Source: Ignavibacteriota bacterium
GTDB taxonomy: Bacteria > Bacteroidota > Ignavibacteria > UBA10030 > UBA6906
Assembly (NCBI GenBank): GCA_003158475.1
Contig: PMJR01000077.1
Span: forward strand, 5,185 to 47,174
Direction of reading: 5' to 3'
DNA: 41,990 nucleotides
This document shows, piece by piece, positions 40,531 to 41,990 of the stretch. A model generated the notes under the pieces. That model was not told the origin of the DNA. It was given only the letters and a program-made list of their open reading frames with translations, and searched no databases. How positions within the stretch are numbered: position 1 is the stretch's first letter; each line of letters opens with the position of its first letter. The position numbers were made by a program, and so were the translations under genes.

Positions 40531-41652
40531 ATGGGCGAAACACCTCTCACCATCTGGGAGCACGCGCAACTTCAGGGCTATTCGCGCCGTGACTTCATCA
40601 AGTTTTGCGGTTGGATCGCGGCCGCCACCGGCATACAGTCGACCGGCGTTGCCCAGGTCGTCAAGTCGCTCGACACAAAGCCGCGCCTCCCCGTCGTGTG
40701 GTTCCATTTCCAGGAATGCACCTGCTGCAGCGAGTCGTTCATCCGTTCCTCGCACCCGATCGTCTCGGACATAGTCCTTGACAAGATCTCACTTGACTAC
40801 ACGGAGACTCTCCAGGCCGCGGCGGGGAAACAGGCCGAAGAGGCGCTCCAGGCGACAATGAAAAAATACAAAGGGGAGTACCTGATGCTCGTGGAAGGCT
40901 CCGTCCCGACGGAGGAGGGGGGGATTTACTGCTGCATCGGGGGACGGACCGCGCTGGATATCGTGAAGGAGGCGGCCGGAGGGGCCAAGGCGATCATCGC
41001 ATGGGGAAGCTGCGCATCCAACGGATGCATACAGGCCGCCCGCCCCAACCCCACCGGCGCAACGCCGATCCACAAGATCATCACCGACAAACCCGTCATC
41101 AATGTCCCGGGCTGCCCTCCGATCGCGGAGGTGATGGCCGGGACGATCGTCCACCTCCTCGCGTTCGACCGTATCCCGCAGCTCGACGGTCTCGGGCGCC
41201 CCAAGGCCTTCTACTCCCGGCGCGTCCACGACACGTGCTACCGGAGGCCGAATTATGACGCCGGATTGTTCGTCGATTCATTCGACGACGAGAACGCCAA
41301 GCGGGGATACTGTCTCTACAAGGTCGGCTGCCGCGGCCCCGTGACATACAACTCGTGCGGCGTCATGCGCTGGAACAACGGGGTGAGCTACCCCATACAG
41401 TCGGGGCACGGCTGCATTGGGTGCAGCGAGGCAAATTTCTGGGACAACGGCCCGTTCTACCAGCATCTGGCTTCCTTCCCCGGATTCGGCATCGAGACAA
41501 CCGCAGACAAGGTAGGGGTCGTTCTCGGCGTCGCGACCGCCGCTGGAATTGCCGCCCACGCGGTCTCCACCAATATCAGGAAGCGGAAGCTCATCCAGCA
41601 GGAAATCAAGAGCAGCGAACCGTCCGGTGATTCGAAGAAAGGAGGCGCCTGA
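40531..41652 (+). CDS. hyaA: Tat-exported membrane-anchored [NiFe] hydrogenase small subunit, O2-tolerant type
   Basis: A 373-residue periplasmic uptake hydrogenase small subunit (group 1). A Tat motif SRRDFIK (18-24) is followed by the iron-sulfur region and a C-terminal anchor helix ([19 protein letters not shown]) with a basic tail. The proximal cluster carries the usual cysteines plus both extra ones of O2-tolerant enzymes: ECTCC at C63, C65, C66, where O2-sensitive forms have ECTGC, and C161-ASNG-C166. These allow the [4Fe-3S] cluster that survives oxygen. GGAGG precedes the start. The large subunit follows with a TGATG overlap. A cytochrome b subunit would be expected beyond the window. 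Confidence 0.95.
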   Translation: MGETPLTIWEHAQLQGYSRRDFIKFCGWIAAATGIQSTGVAQVVKSLDTKPRLPVVWFHFQECTCCSESFIRSSHPIVSDIVLDKISLDYTETLQAAAGKQAEEALQATMKKYKGEYLMLVEGSVPTEEGGIYCCIGGRTALDIVKEAAGGAKAIIAWGSCASNGCIQAARPNPTGATPIHKIITDKPVINVPGCPPIAEVMAGTIVHLLAFDRIPQLDGLGRPKAFYSRRVHDTCYRRPNYDAGLFVDSFDDENAKRGYCLYKVGCRGPVTYNSCGVMRWNNGVSYPIQSGHGCIGCSEANFWDNGPFYQHLASFPGFGIETTADKVGVVLGVATAAGIAAHAVSTNIRKRKLIQQEIKSSEPSGDSKKGGA

Positions 41653-41990
41653 TGTCCAACCGCATCGTCATCGACCCGATCACGCGCATCGAGGGACACC
41701 TCCGCGTTGAAATAGAAGTACGGGATGGCAAAATCGTCGACGCGTTCAGCTCCGGAACGATGGTCAGGGGGTTCGAGCGGATACTCAAGGGGCGCGACCC
41801 CCGGGACGCCTGGGCCTTCGCGGAAAGGGCCTGCGGTGTCTGCACCACGGTGCACGCCCTCGCGTCCGTACGGACAGTGGAAGATGCGCTGGGGATCACC
41901 GTTCCGCCGAACGCGGAGCTCGTGAGGAACCTCATGTTCTGCGCGCAGTACCTTCAGGACCACGTGGTCCACTTTTACCACCTGCACGCG
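41652..41990 (+). CDS. hyaB: [NiFe] hydrogenase large subunit, group 1, first 113 residues (cut by window)
   Basis: The start of the catalytic subunit paired with the preceding small subunit. It opens [18 protein letters not shown] and contains the first Ni-Fe motif as RACGVC, with Ala for the common Ile. AGGAGG precedes the start, which overlaps the hyaA stop (TGATG). The rest, including the C-terminal DPCxxC motif, is outside the window. Confidence 0.95.
   Translation, partial: MSNRIVIDPITRIEGHLRVEIEVRDGKIVDAFSSGTMVRGFERILKGRDPRDAWAFAERACGVCTTVHALASVRTVEDALGITVPPNAELVRNLMFCAQYLQDHVVHFYHLHA

Noticed and set aside
1-41990. tRNA, rRNA, CRISPR arrays, riboswitches, complete IS elements
   Set aside because: Intergenic stretches were read for cloverleaf ends, repeated spacers and inverted terminal repeats; none was recognised. 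A covariance-model search would be needed to exclude small RNAs.

Overview
The window is GC-rich, densely packed bacterial chromosome, probably from an anaerobe or microaerophile of the Bacteroidota/Chlorobiota/Ignavibacteriota (FCB) side of the tree. The evidence for this placement is a SusC/CirA-like TonB-dependent receptor with an N-terminal carboxypeptidase-regulatory-like domain, a BatA-type double-transmembrane vWA protein, a YfiT/DinB bacillithiol-transferase-like protein, a patatin/Omp85 fusion ending in Phe, and a mix of strong Shine-Dalgarno starts with starts that have none. The placement is an inference. No rRNA, tRNA, CRISPR array or intact insertion sequence was seen.

Layout. 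1-2235 (-) is the N-terminal part of a TonB-dependent receptor cut by the window edge. 2668-4999 (+) is a PLP aminotransferase followed by a DUF1015 protein with a DGHHR motif. 4996-6688 holds an S24-peptidase repressor divergent from a DUF72 gene, with two similar GACA-N4-TGTC palindromes between them. 6876-9653 is a large PAS/GAF hybrid histidine kinase behind a near-perfect sigma-54 promoter. 9675-10593 (-) looks like a rearrangement scar: a Y1/REP-type transposase-like gene without its HUH histidines, the last codons of a lost short-chain dehydrogenase, and a small orphan gene. 10667-17010 holds a patatin-Omp85 outer-membrane protein and, divergent from it, a BatA-like gene coupled to hflX. 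17031-20142 holds a debranching-enzyme-like lipoprotein and an inositol monophosphatase.

20129-24402 (-) is a pyrimidine/nucleotide run: beta-barrel protein, pyrE, NUDIX, HAD phosphatase, pyrimidine phosphorylase and a membrane-anchored ferredoxin, mostly joined by ATGA overlaps or short gaps. 24468-25969 (-) holds a radical-SAM activase coupled to a DinB-like gene. 26063-27193 (+) is an NAD(P)-dependent epimerase/reductase. 27206-31191 (-) is glnD-murI-deformylase-like.

The standout region is 31.2-42.0 kb. A MarR-like regulator with an odd hydrophobic, Cys-bearing C terminus sits behind a sigma-54-type promoter. It is followed by hdrC-hdrB-hdrA-mvhD-mvhG-mvhA and a dedicated hydrogenase maturation protease, joined by overlaps except for a 13-nt gap before mvhA. 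This is the full gene set for an H2-dependent, flavin-based electron-bifurcating Hdr-Mvh complex in a bacterium. Next comes a sensor-less NtrC-family AAA+ protein in which both residues of the glutamate switch and the GAFTGA loop are altered. After that come a small unknown protein and a Tat-exported, membrane-anchored [NiFe] hydrogenase small subunit carrying both extra cysteines of the O2-tolerant (six-Cys) type, then its large subunit, cut by the window edge. The layout suggests cytoplasmic H2-driven bifurcation and periplasmic H2 uptake managed by one regulatory island with non-standard regulators. The composition of the complexes rests on clear motifs; the regulatory links are inference from promoter sequences and gene order.
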